Shown: piece by piece, positions 5,263-6,246 of the stretch | Layout: the number at the start of each line of letters is the position of its first letter | Numbering within the stretch: position 1 is the first letter of the stretch | Source of the DNA: Desulfonatronovibrio sp. | GTDB lineage: Bacteria > Desulfobacterota > Desulfovibrionia > Desulfovibrionales > Desulfonatronovibrionaceae | Direction: 5' to 3' | NCBI GenBank assembly: GCA_003558575.1 | Contig: PWPY01000218.1 | Span: 1 to 6,246, forward strand | DNA: 6,246 nucleotides | The notes under the pieces: generated by a model | The model's database searches: none | What the model saw: only the letters and a program-made list of their open reading frames with translations | Told to the model about the DNA's origin: nothing | Made by a program: the position numbers and the translations under genes

Positions 5263-5510
5263 ATTCTTAAGCAAGAAATCCTTGCATGGGATGTGCCCAC
5301 TGTCCAGCGACAAGAAACAGTGTGCTCTGCAGCAGGCGAAATTTTCTTGTTTTATATTATAGCAATGAATGAGTCAGTTACGAATAAGCAATATTTATAC
5401 TTGTTAGTTAGTTGCAATTTTTGTATGCAATTTAAAAAGAATCCATCAGAAAAGTTGAAGAGCGATGCTTTTCACTATGGACCACCAAAAACTACAGGGA
5501 GTTCTACAAA

Positions 5511-6246
5511 ATGACTGAACAGATTTATAAGATCCTGTATATTGAAGATAATCCTGTGGATATAAGGTTTTTTCAGGAAATTGCCCGCGAATTGAAAAGC
5601 ATTCAGCTTGATCTGAAGGTTGCCAATAGTCTTGCCGAGGCCAGAGATACTATTAAAGCCAGTAAACTTGACCTTATTGTAAGTGACCTGGGTTTGCCTG
5701 ACAGCATGGGACTATACACGGTCAAGCAGATTATCAGTGAATTTCCTGAACTTCCGGTTATTGTCATGACCAGTATCAATGATGAGCAGTTGGGGATTCA
5801 GGCCATTAGAATGGGGGCTCAGGATTATCTGCCCAAGGGGAATTTTGACAGCGGCCTTTTATCCAGGGCCATAAAATATTCAGTTGAGAGGAACTCACAT
5901 GTTTACAGAATGAACTGTCTTGAGAAAGACAAGTTCATCACCCTCTTGGAGAACATACCTTTAGGGGCGGCTTTTTTTTATAAAGATTTGAATAGGGTGG
6001 AGAGTAATTCAGAGTTTAACAGGTCAGCTGATTTGTCAGATATTACAGATACAGAGCAGGATTTGAATCCAGAGTTTACTAACCTGCTGAGCAGTGCTTT
6101 ATCAGGACAGGAAGAACAGGTTGAAGCTGGTACAATGATTACACAAAAGGCGCAGTTCCAAAGTCCTGCCCGTCTTATTCCTGTTAAGGACTCAAAAGGA
6201 AAGGCATGCGGTGCGATATGTATCATAGATATGAAAAAGTCTGGCA
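5511..6246 (+). CDS. Receiver-domain signalling protein (REC plus downstream PAS-like region), N-terminal part, runs off the right edge
   Basis: The frame from ATG 5511 stays open for 245 codons to the window end. Residues 6-125 are a CheY-like receiver: acidic pair E12/D13 in YIEDN, phospho-acceptor D59 in VSDLGLPDS, T87 in VIVMTS and K109 in YLPKG. The LGLPDSxGL style is common in receivers that head large sensor kinases or GGDEF proteins. From about residue 142 (DKFITLLENIPLGAAFFYKD) a second, PAS-like sensory region begins, ending in a beta-strand pattern (RLIPVKDSKGKACGAICIID, about 221-240) typical of PAS C-terminal strands. The output domain (kinase, GGDEF or other) is outside the window. 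The start has a good ribosome-binding site AGGGAG at 5496-5501, nine bases upstream. No signal peptide or membrane segment. It is divergent from the REC-PAS-PAS-GGDEF gene, suggesting a shared circuit; which protein phosphorylates which cannot be told. Confidence 0.9.
   Translation, partial: MTEQIYKILYIEDNPVDIRFFQEIARELKSIQLDLKVANSLAEARDTIKASKLDLIVSDLGLPDSMGLYTVKQIISEFPELPVIVMTSINDEQLGIQAIRMGAQDYLPKGNFDSGLLSRAIKYSVERNSHVYRMNCLEKDKFITLLENIPLGAAFFYKDLNRVESNSEFNRSADLSDITDTEQDLNPEFTNLLSSALSGQEEQVEAGTMITQKAQFQSPARLIPVKDSKGKACGAICIIDMKKSG

Larger units (their letters stand above)
4964..5510. other. 547-bp intergenic region between divergent signalling genes
   Basis: No convincing gene was found. 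It contains the candidate cyclase promoter (5014-5042), a MITE-like inverted-repeat element (5157-5262), a sigma-54-like motif on the minus strand (5284-5297) and AT-rich sequence ahead of the plus-strand receiver gene. A 73-codon plus-strand frame (5293-5514) overlaps the receiver start, has no ribosome-binding site and no recognisable domain. The plus-strand promoter of the receiver gene cannot be assigned with confidence. Confidence 0.6.

Noticed and set aside
5298..5322. Inverted CACTGT...ACAGTG with a 13-base loop
   Set aside because: The arms are six bases with a long spacer and no supporting context.
5293..5514. 73-codon plus-strand open frame before the receiver gene
   Set aside because: It has no Shine-Dalgarno, no domain, and runs into the receiver gene start. 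Probably non-coding.

Overview
The window reads as a chromosomal segment of a moderately AT-rich Gram-negative bacterium. The best guess is an anaerobic Desulfobacterota (deltaproteobacterial, Desulfovibrionales-like) lineage. This rests on a PP-loop tRNA-thiolation-type protein with a C-terminal extension of the kind I associate with those genomes, an outer-membrane 17-kDa-antigen-type lipoprotein, and multidomain REC/PAS/GGDEF signalling proteins. The taxonomic call is inference from gene types; no marker gene is present.

Left part (1-1541): two minus-strand genes form a tight pair. A PP-loop ATPase/thiouridylase-like gene (303-1370) overlaps by one base the start of a CaCA-family Na+/Ca2+ exchanger that runs off the left edge. 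A 171-bp gap then separates them from a plus-strand tRNA-Ser(UGA) (1542-1629, CCA encoded), and possible promoters for both directions overlap in that gap.

Middle part (1630-3253): this is the accessory-looking section. It holds, all on the minus strand, a VapBC-type toxin-antitoxin pair with an ATGA overlap, a broken staphylococcal-nuclease (thermonuclease) remnant whose C-terminal half is missing exactly where the antitoxin promoter region begins, and an intact glycine-zipper lipoprotein. The whole block is bracketed by two copies of an imperfect direct repeat (about 1692-1728 and 3107-3149), each ending in a near-identical palindrome (TATTC..ATCAGAATA). Lying next to a tRNA gene with a truncated gene inside, it looks like a small remodelled region.

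Right part (3254-6246): a 569-residue REC-PAS-PAS-GGDEF diguanylate cyclase (minus) and the 5' end of a second receiver-domain protein (plus, running off the right edge) are divergent around a 547-bp intergenic region. That region holds no convincing gene. It contains a possible promoter for the cyclase and a roughly 106-bp imperfect inverted-repeat element abutted by direct repeats, which looks like a MITE-like insertion. The two receiver proteins probably belong to one phosphorelay/c-di-GMP circuit, although the histidine kinase is not in view.

I see no CRISPR array, IS transposase, phage gene or obviously new multi-gene system. The strongest unexplained signals are the paired repeats around the toxin-antitoxin/nuclease block and the palindromic element upstream of the second receiver gene.
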